A DNA stretch of 64,000 bases from Paguma larvata (lineage: Eukaryota; Chordata; Mammalia; Carnivora; Viverridae): positions 930,001 to 994,000 of the forward strand of contig JAINVK010001445.1 in NCBI GenBank assembly GCA_030068075.1, read 5' to 3'. The position numbers and the translations under genes are program-made. Under the pieces are notes generated by a model. That model was given only the letters and a program-made list of their open reading frames with translations. It was not told the DNA's origin and ran no database searches. Within the stretch, counting starts at the first letter, position 1; every line of letters begins with the position of its first letter. Below, in pieces: positions 26,254 to 37,149 of the stretch.

Positions 26254-27136
26254 AACCTGATTTTTAAAGATAGGCAAGGACTTGCATGGATATTTCTCCA
26301 GAGAAGATATGCAAGTGGGCAAAAATACATTAAATGGTGCATAAATCACTAATCATTAGGAAATACAGAGTAAAATTAATTTGACATAACCCTAAGCCCA
26401 TTAGAAAGCTAATATCACACACAGAAAAGAGCAAGTGTTGATGAAGATGTGGAGAAACTGGATCCCTGTGCACTGCTGGTGGAAATGTAAAATGGTACAG
26501 CTGTTGTGGAAAGTATAGGAGTGCCCCAAAAATTAAACATAGAATTATAATGTGATGCTACATTCCACTTATAGTTCTATGCCATAAAATCATGAAAGCA
26601 GGGTCTTGAAGAGATATTTATACACATATGTTTCTAGCAACAGTATATACAATAGTTAAACACGGATACAAGTTTTCTTATAGATAAATGGTTAAGCAAA
26701 ATGTTGTGCATACATACAATGGAATATTAACCTTAAAATGAAGGAATTTCTGTAATATGCTGAAAAATAGATGAACTTTGACAATATAATGCTAAATGAA
26801 ATGAGCCAGTCATAAAAATAAAAACCTGTATGATTTCACTTATGATGAAGCAATTCGAGTATTCAAGCACATAAAGCATAATGCTGAATTCCAGGGGACG
26901 GGGAAAGGAGGTATGAGGAGTTATTATTTAAGGGGTATTGAATTGCAAAACTACAAGATGAAGATCTCTGGAGATGGTGTTCATAGGAGAACAACAAAAA
27001 GAATGTACTCAATGCCATCACACTGCATGCTTAAAATGGTTGAGATGATATATTTTATGTTATGTATATTGTATCAAAATATAAAGGAAAAAGAAAAAAA
27101 ATAAATGCAACATTAAGGTAGCATAAATTGTGTCTT

Positions 27137-27357
27137 TTTTTTAAATTTTTTTTTTACATTTATTCATTTTTGAGAGACATAGAGACAGAGCATGAGCAGG
27201 GGAAGAGCAGAGAGAGAGGGAGGCACAGGAGCTAAAGCAGGCTCCAGGCTCCGAGCCGTCAGCACAGAGCCCGACGCAGGGCTCGAACTCACAGACCGTG
27301 AGATCATGACCTGAGCCTAAGTCAGCCGCTCAACCGACTGAGCCACCCAGGCGCCCC
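27137..27357 (-). mobile_element. SINE present only in duplication copy A
   Basis: Reverse SINE close to consensus ('gacgcagggctcgaactcac', 'ccaggcgcccc'), flanked by exact 13-bp repeats TAAATTGTGTCTT at 27124-27136 and 27358-27370. Copy B at about 49142 has a single uninterrupted 'cataaattgtatgttagtgac', the empty site. Confidence 0.95.
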
Positions 27358-27370
27358 TAAATTGTGTCTT

Positions 27371-28119
27371 AGTGACAGAACAAGTACAATCAATAAACTC
27401 ATGAAGAGAGATAGAGAAAAAGAAGTGAAGGAGCACAAGCTCAATTTTAATCTCCATCACAGAACTTATTAGTGCTTTTATCTTTGATACATTAATTGAT
27501 CTCTCAGCTTCAGAGTCTGTATATGTGAAAGAAGAAAAATAAAAGTAACATTTCATCAATTTTTGAAGATTACATGGTTATACATGTACATATCTACTAC
27601 ACATATAAAATAAACTTTGTAAAACAAAAAGGCTACAAAAATTAATATAATTTACAGAAAGTAATTAACAATTGTGAGATTTGAGATTATTTTAAACATG
27701 GGTTAAGATTTTGGTGCTTATTACATTTAATAATAAAAGGAGATTTTTTTTTAGGCATGAGGAGAAAACCAAGAAGTGTAACTAAAATATTGGTTACCTT
27801 TTTTAGCTGTTTTTAGCTGCACACTTCTTTAAAGTCTCAAGGGGATTTATCAACAGACACCTTAGTCGTCTCCTCTAAGAGGTATATTAAAACCAGGAAT
27901 GATGTCGTTTTTCTGCTTCTTTTATAAACCTAACCTGGTCATACTTCATTTGCCATCTGGATGAAGTGTACAGTACCATCTGATTGTGGATTCAGTCAGA
28001 GAAGTAGATAAAACATAAAAAGCAAAAGGATACTTATTGTCCTTGACTTGTTCTGCTTGCTACCATTCTATTAGCTATTGAAACCATTTCTACAATTATT
28101 TTGCCTATCATCTAACTTT
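27371..28119. other. Duplicated stretch without a recognised gene (copy A)
   Basis: Unique-looking AT-rich sequence, matching about 49150-49908 in copy B. No coding frame was recognised. Confidence 0.5.
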
Positions 28120-28342
28120 TTGTTATTTTTAAAATATTTCCTTATTTTGAGAATCAGAGAGAGAGAAGAGAGAGCATGGGCAGGTAAGGGGCGGAGAGAG
28201 AGGGAGAGAGAGATTCCCAAACAGGCTCTGTACTCTCAGTGCAAAGCCCCAAGCAGAACTTGATCTCACGAACCGTGAGATCATGACCTGAGCTGAAATC
28301 AAGAGTTGTATGGTTAACCAACTGAGCCACCCAGGCATCCCA
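28120..28342 (-). mobile_element. SINE shared by both copies (copy A)
   Basis: Reverse SINE with flanks CCTATCATCTA at 28104-28114 and 28343-28353. The element in copy B (49909) is practically identical. Confidence 0.9.
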
Positions 28343-28353
28343 CCTATCATCTA

Positions 28354-29333
28354 GTTTTCTTGAGAAAAGGAAATGCACTTTTCTTTTTGAAACTCTTTAT
28401 ATAACATATATTTACTCTAACACATTTGGGAAATGGATTATCAATTTTCAATTACTAAAGGGATAAACAATGAATATTATTTGTATACTGTTGGATGACA
28501 TGTTTATTTTTATGATGCTAAAATTTTGCAGAGGAAGAGTGACTATATTTACCTTGAGGGGTATTATTTGGGGTAATTAGAACACTGAAACAAATGTCTT
28601 AATCATATTTGTGTTTTCTTGTTTAAACTTATAATGTGTCACCTAAACTCCAAATTGTAAACTGTGCAGAGGGGTGTGTGTCCCCAATCAATCTAAAGCA
28701 GAGTTAGAGAATGTTGGTCTCAAACTTGCTGAGGTAGTTTGTTATATTAGGCACTTCCCACAAGAACTTGAATTTCCTTAATCTGTAAAGGAGAAAATAA
28801 GTATGTCATAGACTCTTGGACAAGATTAAAATGTGGTGCACCATTCAATATTTGCTTTGGTTTCAAATACAGATTCAATATTATTCTGCCATCACTATCC
28901 ATGATTCTCCAACAGCACAAAGCTGTTTAAATTAATCTCAAGCAATTGGATAAAGGTAGGAATAAACTCGGAGGCTAGCTACCCTGAATGGCACAGACAG
29001 CATTCCTTGGTCTGTCCGGTGTCTTGGTTGTGCTATTCGGTGTGGCTTGGTCGCAGTCATTCTTATTTATCAAATTGCATCAGTGATTTATGCAGCACCC
29101 CTAAGCACCGTCTTTCTTTTGCTCCATCCACTCGGCAAACAGCTTCAAGGGCTTCAATCTTTTAGTCTCTGTGCTAGTGCTTGCTTCACTTTGGTGATAA
29201 AAATACACTAGGTCTGTGGGTGTTTTGCAGTTCATTGGACTGTTTTTAAATGGTGCACAGAGTTCGGCTTTCATTTCCCAGTTTGGTTAAGATTTAATAG
29301 AGAGATTATTAATTTTTTTTGCATTGTGTTCTG
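28354..29333. other. Duplicated intergenic stretch, very similar in both copies
   Basis: No gene was recognised. The matching stretch 50143-51122 differs at only a handful of positions by eye. Confidence 0.5.
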
Positions 29334-29350
29334 GACTTGCTGGATATTTT

Positions 29351-29526
29351 TTGAGAAAGATAGGGAGAGCATGCACTGGAGAGGGGCAGAGGGAGAGGGA
29401 GGAGTACCAAGCAAGCTCCATATTTAGCACACTGGCACAAATCTCCATCTCATGACCTTGAGATCATGATCTGAGTTGAAATCAAGAGCCAGATGTTTAA
29501 CCAACTGAGCCACCCAGTCACCCTTT
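29351..29526 (-). mobile_element. Old SINE shared by both copies (copy A)
   Basis: Diverged reverse SINE ('gagccacccagtcaccc' head complement), flanked by GACTTGCTGGATATTTT and GACTTGTTGGACATTTT, a 17-bp target-site duplication with two changes. Confidence 0.88.
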
Positions 29527-29543
29527 GACTTGTTGGACATTTT

Positions 29544-31540
29544 TATTAAGGCTTACAGAGTTGTCTACCATTTCGGCCCCCAAAACAAGGGATAGAATAA
29601 GTTGAATACTACAATTAGCCTCTGAATTATCACAAAAATACAAATGCATTTGAAACTTGAAGGTTCTTCTTGCAATATCCTTGCATCATAACTACTTGTA
29701 AACTTTTCCCAGAAAGAATACAATATTTCCTTCCTATTTGCAAGGGGTTTTAAAATGTAACATTTAAAATGTCAGACATTTAAAAAGTTACAAAGCTTTA
29801 ATCTCCATAAAAGAAAATGTGGAAGAAGTTCTTACTAATTGTATTCATAATGGTCAGAGATACTTTGTGTTTATAGCTATTTATTTTGTTTGTATTTTTA
29901 AATTCTAATTTAAGTCATAGTTATATAACATTTTTCTCTGAGTAGGTAACTGTTACTTCCTTATGTGTAACCAATTTTAATTTCACTTTGAGTTGTCTTC
30001 AGAGCCTAACAGAGACTCAGGCTGTAAGGAACACGATAGAGAAGTCAACAGAGAGTATCAGTCAGTGACACCTCAATGGTATGCAGTTTTTCTCTATGCA
30101 TTTTAGTTTCCGTGAAAAATTAATTACTGTGTGCACAGAGCATATGAGATTTGGATAAATAACTAAAACCTTATCTACTAAATAGCAGTGACCATCGAGC
30201 TCCAAGTTTCTCCCGCGCACACAGAATTATAAAGAGATCAATTTCAACTTGGAGAAGGATGTACTAGATGGAAATAATATGAGATGCTCCACAGAGGTAT
30301 GAACCAGCTTGAAATAATAAATATTCATGTTCATATTTTTATTTTATTTATGCATCCATATTTATTTATTTAAACTATATATTCAATTAAAATTAGTGTA
30401 TATACTAATTTTACATGAATATTTAGCATACACACAAATGATTGTATATTATATGCAAGTGTTTGGAATACATATATTCTAATTTTACATGAATATTTAG
30501 CATATACACAAATGATTGTATATGTATATGCAACTGTATGGAATACATATATACTAATTTTACATGAATATCTAGCATATACACAAATGATTGTATATGA
30601 ATATGCAAGCATTTGGAACTACACAAATTATCAAAAATCAATAAACTCAAATACTTAAATGTATGGACAGATGCTGAAACTGGAAAACTGAGGTATCTCA
30701 CATAATAAGACAGTAATAATAACAACCATTTCTCACATATATTCCACAAAAAAATTATTGTAGATTTTAACACTTTAAATTAACCTTATATGGGTTTATT
30801 TTTCTGAAACTTCTAAACACTTTCATTTTTTTCTTATTTACTCCTAACCAGAAATTTGTCAAAAATTATTATTTAATCTTGTTTTTATGTAGAGTGGACA
30901 ATACAATAAATTGGGTAGAGGAAAATTTAGCTTTAGAACTGTGGTCAGTGAGGATCCCATGCCACTCAGGTCCCTAAAGGGTCGGTCATGTGTAAGGACA
31001 CTGACCTGCTCTTGGGAGTGTATGGTTCAGTCTACACAGAATAGCCTCACTGTATAGCCCTATCCTATGGGAAGGGGGATATTTAAAAATTTGGTACAGA
31101 GTTTTCCCCATTTGTGTTTGTTACTTTTTAAATCTCTCTTACATAAAATATACATTTGAGATTTTTGTAAGATTCCAGTTGAGTTCTGAAAACAGAGAGA
31201 TAAATTAGGTTTATATAACAAAACCCCTAAAAATGAATTTTTATTTATCTTTTCTTTAAATAACATATTTTTGTGTTTCCTTAAGTAATCATCTCTGCAA
31301 ATTCCCCATATATGTTGATGGATGACAATATCATTAGGATACCATATTATCTGAGTTGTAGCAACTTCAGTATAAAGTGCCAAATATTTTTACTCACTGT
31401 TTTTAATTCTTCATTTTTAAAATAAACTCTAAGTATTAAGTAATTAACCATCCTCATTTCTGCACACGCATGAAGCTTTCTCTGGTTAGTACAATGAGGT
31501 TGTCACAAACAAACACATATTCATATGCACACTCTCAGTA
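29544..31540. other. Upstream region of OR copy A
   Basis: This stretch should hold the receptor promoter and any untranslated exon. Features seen: a 74-bp minisatellite at 30405-30616 and AT-rich sequence. A reverse open frame of 107 aa at 31060-31383 is shared with copy B but has no known motif and is probably chance. Confidence 0.5.
30405..30616 (+). repeat. 74-75 bp minisatellite, about 2.9 units (copy A)
   Basis: Units begin near 30405, 30479 and 30554 with TAATTTTACATGAATAT, and each contains 'acacaaatgattgtatat'. About 1.0-1.2 kb upstream of the receptor. Copy B has about two units. Confidence 0.9.
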
Positions 31541-31558
31541 AATATTTATTCATTTCAG
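31541..31558 (+). promoter_or_regulatory. Probable 3' splice acceptor before OR copy A coding exon
   Basis: A T-rich tract ending in TTCAG|GTGG ends 64 bp upstream of the ATG. Olfactory receptor genes usually have one or more untranslated 5' exons spliced to the coding exon close to the start codon, and this is the best acceptor in range. The upstream non-coding exon and promoter were not identified. Confidence 0.55.
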
Positions 31559-31622
31559 GTGGAAGAATCCCATGACTGATCAATAATCCCAAAGCTTTTC
31601 TCAGTAGTATAAGCGAAACCTT

Positions 31623-32582
31623 ATGGAAAACATGAACTGGGTGGCAAATTACACTGGACAGTCTGATTTCATCCTGGTGGGAATCTTCAGTCAGTCAAAC
31701 CACCCAACTCTCCTGTGTGTGGTCATTTTTGTAGTTTTTTTGATGGCTTTAACTGGGAATGCTGTACTGATTTTTCTGATACATTTTGATGCCCGCCTCC
31801 ACAGCCCCATGTACTTTTTCATTAGTCAGTTGTCTCTCATGGATGTGATGTACATTTCTGTTACTGTGCCCAAGATGCTCATGGACCAGGTCATGGGTAG
31901 AAATAAGATCTCAGCCCCTGAATGTGGGATGCAGATGTTCCTGTATTTGACACTAGGAGGTTCGGAATTTTTCCTTCTAGCTGCCATGGCCTATGACCGC
32001 TATGTGGCCATCTGCCATCCACTCTGTTACCCTGTTCTCATGAGCCATAAAATATGTCTTCTCCTGGCATCCTGCTGCTGGTTTCTGGGTTCTGTGGATG
32101 GATTCATGCTCACGCCCATGACCATGACCTTGCCTTTCTGCAGCCGGGAGATCCATCATTTCTTTTGTGAAGTTCCTGCTGTAATGAAACTTTCCTGCTC
32201 AGACACCTCCCTGTATGAGACACTCATGTACTTGTGTTGTGTCCTCATGCTCCTTATTCCCGTGACAGTCATTTTAAGCTCCTATTCTTTCATCCTCTTA
32301 ACCATCCACAGGATGAACTCAGCAGAGGGATGGAAGAAGGCCTTTGCCACTTGTTCTTCCCACATGACCGTGGTCATCCTCTTCTACGGGGCTGCTGTCT
32401 ACACCTACATGCTCCCCACCTCCTACCACACCCCTCAGAAGGACATGACTGTATCTGTCTTTTACACCATCCTCACTCCTGTGTTAAACCCTTTCATTTA
32501 TAGCCTCAGGAATAAGGATGTTATGGGAGCTCTGAAGAAAATGTTGAATGTGGGACCTGTCTTTCAAGAAACTATAAAGTAG
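31623..32582 (+). CDS. OR2T-like: Olfactory receptor, OR2T-like, copy A (intact, 319 aa)
   Basis: This is a class A odorant-binding GPCR, expected in the ciliary membrane of olfactory neurons and signalling through G-olf. Visible family motifs, in order: N-glycosylation sequon NYT at 9-11, GN in TM1 (45-46), [16 protein letters not shown] from 59, [12 protein letters not shown] at 122-133 (DRY 125-127), SY before TM6 (220-221), KAFATCSSH (239-247) and [12 protein letters not shown] (287-298). Loop cysteines C101, C173, C182 and C192 are present. The whole receptor sits on one exon, as is usual for the family, and 319 aa is a normal length. The start ATG lies 64 bp after a splice acceptor and matches the start of copy B; Met4 is a possible alternative found only here. 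Oddities: one residue is missing after C173 (C-S-R-E, where copy B has C-R-S-W-E), residue 135 is Cys where copy B has His, and residue 151 is Cys instead of Gly. Subfamily OR2T is recognised from memory of the family; exact orthology is not determined. It may be functional or recently altered. Confidence 0.95.
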   Translation: MENMNWVANYTGQSDFILVGIFSQSNHPTLLCVVIFVVFLMALTGNAVLIFLIHFDARLHSPMYFFISQLSLMDVMYISVTVPKMLMDQVMGRNKISAPECGMQMFLYLTLGGSEFFLLAAMAYDRYVAICHPLCYPVLMSHKICLLLASCCWFLGSVDGFMLTPMTMTLPFCSREIHHFFCEVPAVMKLSCSDTSLYETLMYLCCVLMLLIPVTVILSSYSFILLTIHRMNSAEGWKKAFATCSSHMTVVILFYGAAVYTYMLPTSYHTPQKDMTVSVFYTILTPVLNPFIYSLRNKDVMGALKKMLNVGPVFQETIK

Positions 32583-32906
32583 TAACTTCCTATATAAATG
32601 CTTTTTTCTATTTCTCTCTGGCAATGTTGTTGTTTAGGCTCTCATCTCATAGTGCATCATATCATTTGCATACCTCTTCTGGTAGTTGCTTCTGTATACT
32701 ACAAATCTCTTTGCTTCCATACTTTTTCTCTATTCAAAATGAATTTTACTATAATATTGTACTGACATTACACTTACTGATATTACACACTCATTCTGTA
32801 GGAGAATATCCATTCTTTTAGAAAATACGTTATACGAATATAGAAATGTAAGGTTAAGAGGTAGTATTAAATGGTCTTCATTTTTTAAAAAGTGTCCTTA
32901 AAATTT
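32583..32906. other. 3' flank of OR copy A
   Basis: Sequence after the stop, probably 3' UTR, almost identical to 54343-54662. No AATAAA lies close to the stop. A candidate poly(A) signal (CCAAATAAAAAG) occurs near 33330 after a SINE. Confidence 0.5.
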
Positions 32907-33113
32907 TTTTAATGTTTATTTGTTTTTGAGAGAGAGAGCGAGACAGGGCACGAATAGGGAAGGGGCAGAGAAAGAGGGAGACACAGAATCTGAAGCAGGT
33001 TACAGGCTCCAAACTGTCAGCACAGTGCCTGACACGGGGTTCGAACCCATGAACAATGAGAATATGACCTGAGACGAAGTCAGACGCTTAACCGACTGAG
33101 CCACCCAGAGGCC
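32907..33113 (-). mobile_element. SINE downstream of OR copy A
   Basis: Reverse SINE ('gaccgagtaa'-like head complement 'gactgagccacccagaggccc'), flanked by CTTAAAATTT on both sides. It is shared with copy B at 54663. Confidence 0.9.
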
Positions 33114-34863
33114 CTTAAAATTTATCTTTAATAAGATAGATATAAAGAAACAGATAGATTGATAGAATTATGAAGCAAACATGTGCAATATTAATGATAG
33201 GTTTGAGGGAAAGATTGACAGAGTAGTTATGAAGCAAATGGGTACAAAGATAAGAGTAGGCAAACAGTATATAGGTGTTCATGTACCCTTTTATTTGTAG
33301 TACATTTATTCAAATTTGAAATTAACTCCAAATAAAAAGTTAAAGCATCTTTATCCCTCCAAATTTAAAATAGCTTTTGTTGTCTGTTTGGTGGATGTGT
33401 AAGTAACATTACTAAAAAACACACTCATTTCAATGTGACTTTTCATCATTGAGGTGATCCAGATGTAGGCTCCTATTTATGGACCTTACCTTGTTCTACA
33501 TGAACTATCCCTAAAGACATTATAGTGGAGATTAATAGTCCCCACCATGTAGTAAGTTCAGGATCCACAATTGCATAAGGTGCTGTGGAGAAACATTAAC
33601 CCAGGGTGGAATGAATATTTAGGGAATGTTCTTTGAATGAAGTGATATCTGAATTGAATCTTAAACAATGTAATTTATTGAACAAAGAGATAGGATGCCA
33701 AAGAGCTTATCTTTCATTTATTGACTATTTTATGATATATTATTGTAAAGATATTATCTAAGTGCTATTAAAGTATAAATAGTATATGGATGCTAACTCC
33801 AAGAAATTTGAAATAGTAGTTGCAGTTTTAGGTGTTTAAAGTCTGCAATTTGCTTTGATGCTGATTTGGAAAATGAACAGCTCATGAACAAACATCAGTT
33901 ATACCTGTGATAAGTTGTGATATGTGAGTTAATTCAAGTCAAAAGGACTGAGAGAAGACCTTGGAGCTCATTTTTTGAATGATGACTACATGTTACCTTC
34001 AGGCTAATACTGGAGTCTGGGTAAGGGGAACTGCCTCTGGGACAAGACGTCCATTAAAAGGCACACAGGAGCAAAGGAGATGTTTGAGCAAACAGGAACA
34101 GTAAATATTCCAACAGAAACTAATTTATTATTTATTTATTTATTTATTTACTTATTTATTTATTTATTTATTTATATACTTATTTGGGGGATTTTAAATA
34201 CTATTTCTTGCCTTTCCTTAACTCATAGTTTTACACAAAGTAATGAAGTTATCAGACTTGTAGTTTAGAAATGTTAAATCAGTGCTTACCAATTGGAAAA
34301 GGGGAAGCCTGGAGGCATGAAGCCCTGGTGAGTAAGGCTGGTGAACAAAATAGTGTTTATCTAACTGGAAGGCACCATGCTTTAACCAGGAAAGATATTT
34401 GGGGTAAGTGTAACACTGTTGAACTTGTTCCATAAAACCACTGGACATGGTTTCCTGTCGAGCGTTTTCCACTTGACTGCGTCTAAACTGAGAATTATCA
34501 GGTTGTTTCAAACATACAAATTACATTTTGCTTTGACATACTCCATTATTATGACCTTAAAATAAGGAACTTGCAATATTTTAGAAAACCAATTTCTAAT
34601 ATTTTTTGCTTCAAAATGAATGAAGAAAATATATACATTCTTTAACTTTCAAAAAGAATTGAGAAGGATAATGCATGACCTCTCAATTTTCTGGACTGTA
34701 TCATAAACACATTTGATGTTTCCATTGGTAACACTCTAGAAATGGAAGACACATATGATGAAAAGAAACATAATGTGGAGTAGAAATATTTTCTACAAAA
34801 TGTGACTTTATTTTTTACTGTATCTTAAACCAAAAAGTTTTATTTTAAAATATTATAAAACAT
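33114..34863. other. Duplicated intergenic stretch (copy A)
   Basis: No gene was recognised. It contains the TTTA microsatellite at 34121. A reverse frame at 34218-34511 (97 aa) is also open in copy B (96 aa) but has no recognisable motif and proves nothing given the recent duplication. Confidence 0.45.
34121..34176 (+). repeat. (TTTA)n microsatellite (copy A only)
   Basis: About 13 TTTA units with one TTAC interruption. Copy B (about 55885-55950) has unrelated-looking TTTG/TTTA-rich sequence instead. Confidence 0.93.
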
Positions 34864-35062
34864 GGGGCCCTTGGGTGCCTCAGTCAGGTAAGCATCTGAC
34901 TTCGGCTGAGGATGTGATCTCACAGTTTGTGAGTTTGAGCCCACCATCGGGCTGCCTACTGTCAGTGCAGAGCCTGCTTCAGATCCTCTGTCCCCCTCTC
35001 TTTCCTCTCCTCCCCTGCTTGCACTCTCCACCTCTCTCTCAAAATAAAAAAATAAAACTTTT
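34864..35062 (+). mobile_element. SINE shared by both copies (copy A)
   Basis: Head 'ggggcccttgggtgcctcagtcagg', CT-rich body, tail 'aaaataaaaaaataaaact'. Also in copy B at 56634. Confidence 0.88.
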
Positions 35063-35084
35063 AAAAACTATACAACAATGAGGT

Positions 35085-35940
35085 ACCTTTTTTTAGTTTT
35101 TTAATTTACATTTTAATTTAATTTAAGTTAGTTAGCATATAGTGTAACAATGATTTCAGGAGTAGATCCCTTAATGCCCTTTACACATTTAGCCCATCCT
35201 CCCTCTCACAATGCCTCCAGTAACCCTCTGCTTGTTCTCCATATTTAAGAGTCTCTTATGTTTTGTCTCCCTCCTTGTTTTTATATTATTTTTGCTTCTT
35301 TTCCTTATATTCATCTGTTTGGTATCTTAAAGTCCTCATATGATGAGGTCATATGATATTCGTCTTTCTCTGACTAATTTCGCTTACCTGCAATATCCTC
35401 TTGTTCCATCCATGTAGTTGCAAATGGCAAGATTTCATTCTTTTTGATTGCCGAGTAATACTTCATTGCATATATATACCACATCTTCTTTATCCATTCA
35501 TTCGTTGATGAACATTTGGGCTCTTTCACTCCTTTGACTATTGTTAATAGTGTTTCCATAAACACTGGGGTGCATGTACCCCTTCAAAACAGCATACCTG
35601 TATCCCTTGGATGAATACCTTGTAATGCAATTGCTGAGTTGTAGGGTAATTCTATTTTTAATTTTTTGAGGATCCTCCATAGTGTTTTTCCAGAGTGGCT
35701 GCACCAGTTTGCATTCCCACCAGCAGTGCAAAAGATATCTTCTTTCTCTGCATCCTCGCCAACAACTGTTGTTGCTTGAGTAGTTATTGTTAGCCATTCT
35801 GACAGGTGTGAGGTGGTATCTCATTGTGGTTTTGATTTATGTTTCCCCAGTGATGAGTGATGCTGAGCATTTTTTCATGTGTCAGTTGGTCATCTGGATG
35901 TCTTCTTTGGAGAAGTGTCTATAATGAGTCATCTTTTTTA
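35085..35940 (-). mobile_element. L1 3' end, reverse (copy A)
   Basis: Reverse L1 3' UTR and ORF2 end ('cacatttagcccatcctccctc', 'tctttatccattcattcgttgatg', 'cagagtggctgcaccagtttgc'). Also in copy B at 56850-57720. Confidence 0.88.
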
Positions 35941-36124
35941 AAGAATGTATTTCAAATACATTTTTTTTTCATAATCTCTACTAATAAGATGTTAAAATAA
36001 CTATGCGGTTTGGAATTTTTTGTAAAATTATATATTACTTCTAATAATTAGAATTCCTAGACATGGAGGAACAATTGTTATTCCAAATTTCTTGAATATG
36101 GGATTAAAATTTTAAACAAAAGAG

Positions 36125-36326
36125 GGGTACCAGGGTGGCTTAGTTGGTTAAGTGACTGACTTTGGCTCTGGTGTTTATCTCGTGGCTCATGAGTTTGAAC
36201 CCCAAATGAGGCTGTCTGCTTTCAGTGCAGAGCCCACTTTGGATCCTTTGTCCCCCTCTCTCCCTCTCTCCCCTTCCCTGCTGGTTCTCTCTGTCTCTCA
36301 AAATAAATAAGTAAACTTAAATTTTT
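36125..36326 (+). mobile_element. SINE shared by both copies (copy A)
   Basis: 'ggtaccagggtggcttagttggttaag' head with A-rich tail; the flanks TTTTAAACAAAAGAG and TTTTTAACGAAAGAG suggest a target-site duplication. Copy B has a slightly shorter version at 57895. Confidence 0.88.
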
Positions 36327-36447
36327 TTAACGAAAGAGTTTTTGAGACTCAATTGCTTGTTTACAATGCAAAATAAGTATCTGTTCACAGAGTAGTTTAA
36401 AAATTTTAAACTACAGTATGCATAGTAGTTTAGACTACAATATGGAT

Positions 36448-36684
36448 GGGCATCTGGGTGGCTCAGTTGGTTAAGCATTCGATTTCGGCTCAGGTCATGA
36501 GCTCATGTTCGTGAGTTCAAGCCCTGCGTCGGGCTCTTTGCTGACAGCTCAGAGCCTGGAGCCTTCTTCAGATTCTGTGTCCCCCTCTCTCTGTCCCTCC
36601 CCTGCTCATGCTGTCTCTCTCTCTCTCTCTCTCTCCCTCTATCTCTCTCTCCAAAAAATAAATAAACATAAAAAAATTAAAAAA
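36448..36684 (+). mobile_element. SINE present only in duplication copy A (second)
   Basis: Forward SINE with a long CT tract (about 36612-36650), flanked by exact 14-bp repeats ACTACAATATGGAT at 36434-36447 and 36685-36698. Copy B near 58205 reads 'actacagtaaggattata' without the insert. Confidence 0.95.
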
Positions 36685-36698
36685 ACTACAATATGGAT

Positions 36699-37149
36699 TA
36701 TATTTAGATATTTTTGAGCTTGTGATGCCACTACCGTTTGGCCAAATGTATCACTTGTACTCTATGTTAACAAGGTCCCAGAATTTCTACAATCTCAAAA
36801 ATGTTTTAAGTACACCGACTGCAATTGCTTTTCATAACTTAGGAATAAACCAAATTGGACTAGGTAAAGAAATTTGTTTTATTTATTTTATGGTTTTTAA
36901 ATTAGTTCAAAGGTTAGGATTTGAAGACACAAAACTTTAAAACTTATGTTTTAGGAATGGCTCAAGAAATAAATACAAGTAAACAAAAGTAGATACATGG
37001 AAACTGACATTCAGCACTGTTGCTTTTCCCTCCTTAATATCGTTATATAAACAAGAGGTTTCTCTACCTGTTTGACACAAAGTTCAAAAATGTAATCCTC
37101 TAATGTTATGGCTAGAAAACCTGAGTTACATAGTTTTAATTCATTTTAT
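36699..37149. other. Duplicated stretch without a recognised gene
   Basis: A 72-aa frame at 36722 has a shorter counterpart in copy B (58242). There is no motif, and it is unlikely to be coding. Confidence 0.45.

Larger units (their letters stand above)
24290..27123 (+). mobile_element. L1 ORF2 to 3' end, forward, decayed
   Basis: Forward L1 ORF2 ('acaaggatgtccatgttcaccacttttattatac', 'tgcaatcactatcaaaatgtgaatg') runs through to L1 3' UTR by about 27110. It is broken by SINEs at 24650, 25650 and 25999. The part after about 26265 belongs to duplication copy A and recurs at 48266-49140. Confidence 0.75.

Noticed and set aside
28078..28378. Several open frames identical in both copies (also 49867-50167)
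   Set aside because: They are translations of a shared SINE and its edges, not genes.
31007..31020. Possible Olf/EBF site (ctgctcttgggagtg) about 600 bp before receptor copy A
   Set aside because: It matches only the GGGA half-site, and such matches are common by chance. Not reported as regulatory.
31060..31383. Reverse open frame of 107 aa shared by both copies (also 52813-53136)
   Set aside because: Conservation follows from the recent duplication. There is no known motif, and it lies in the receptor's 5' flank. One amino acid differs, and there is no sign of selection on it.
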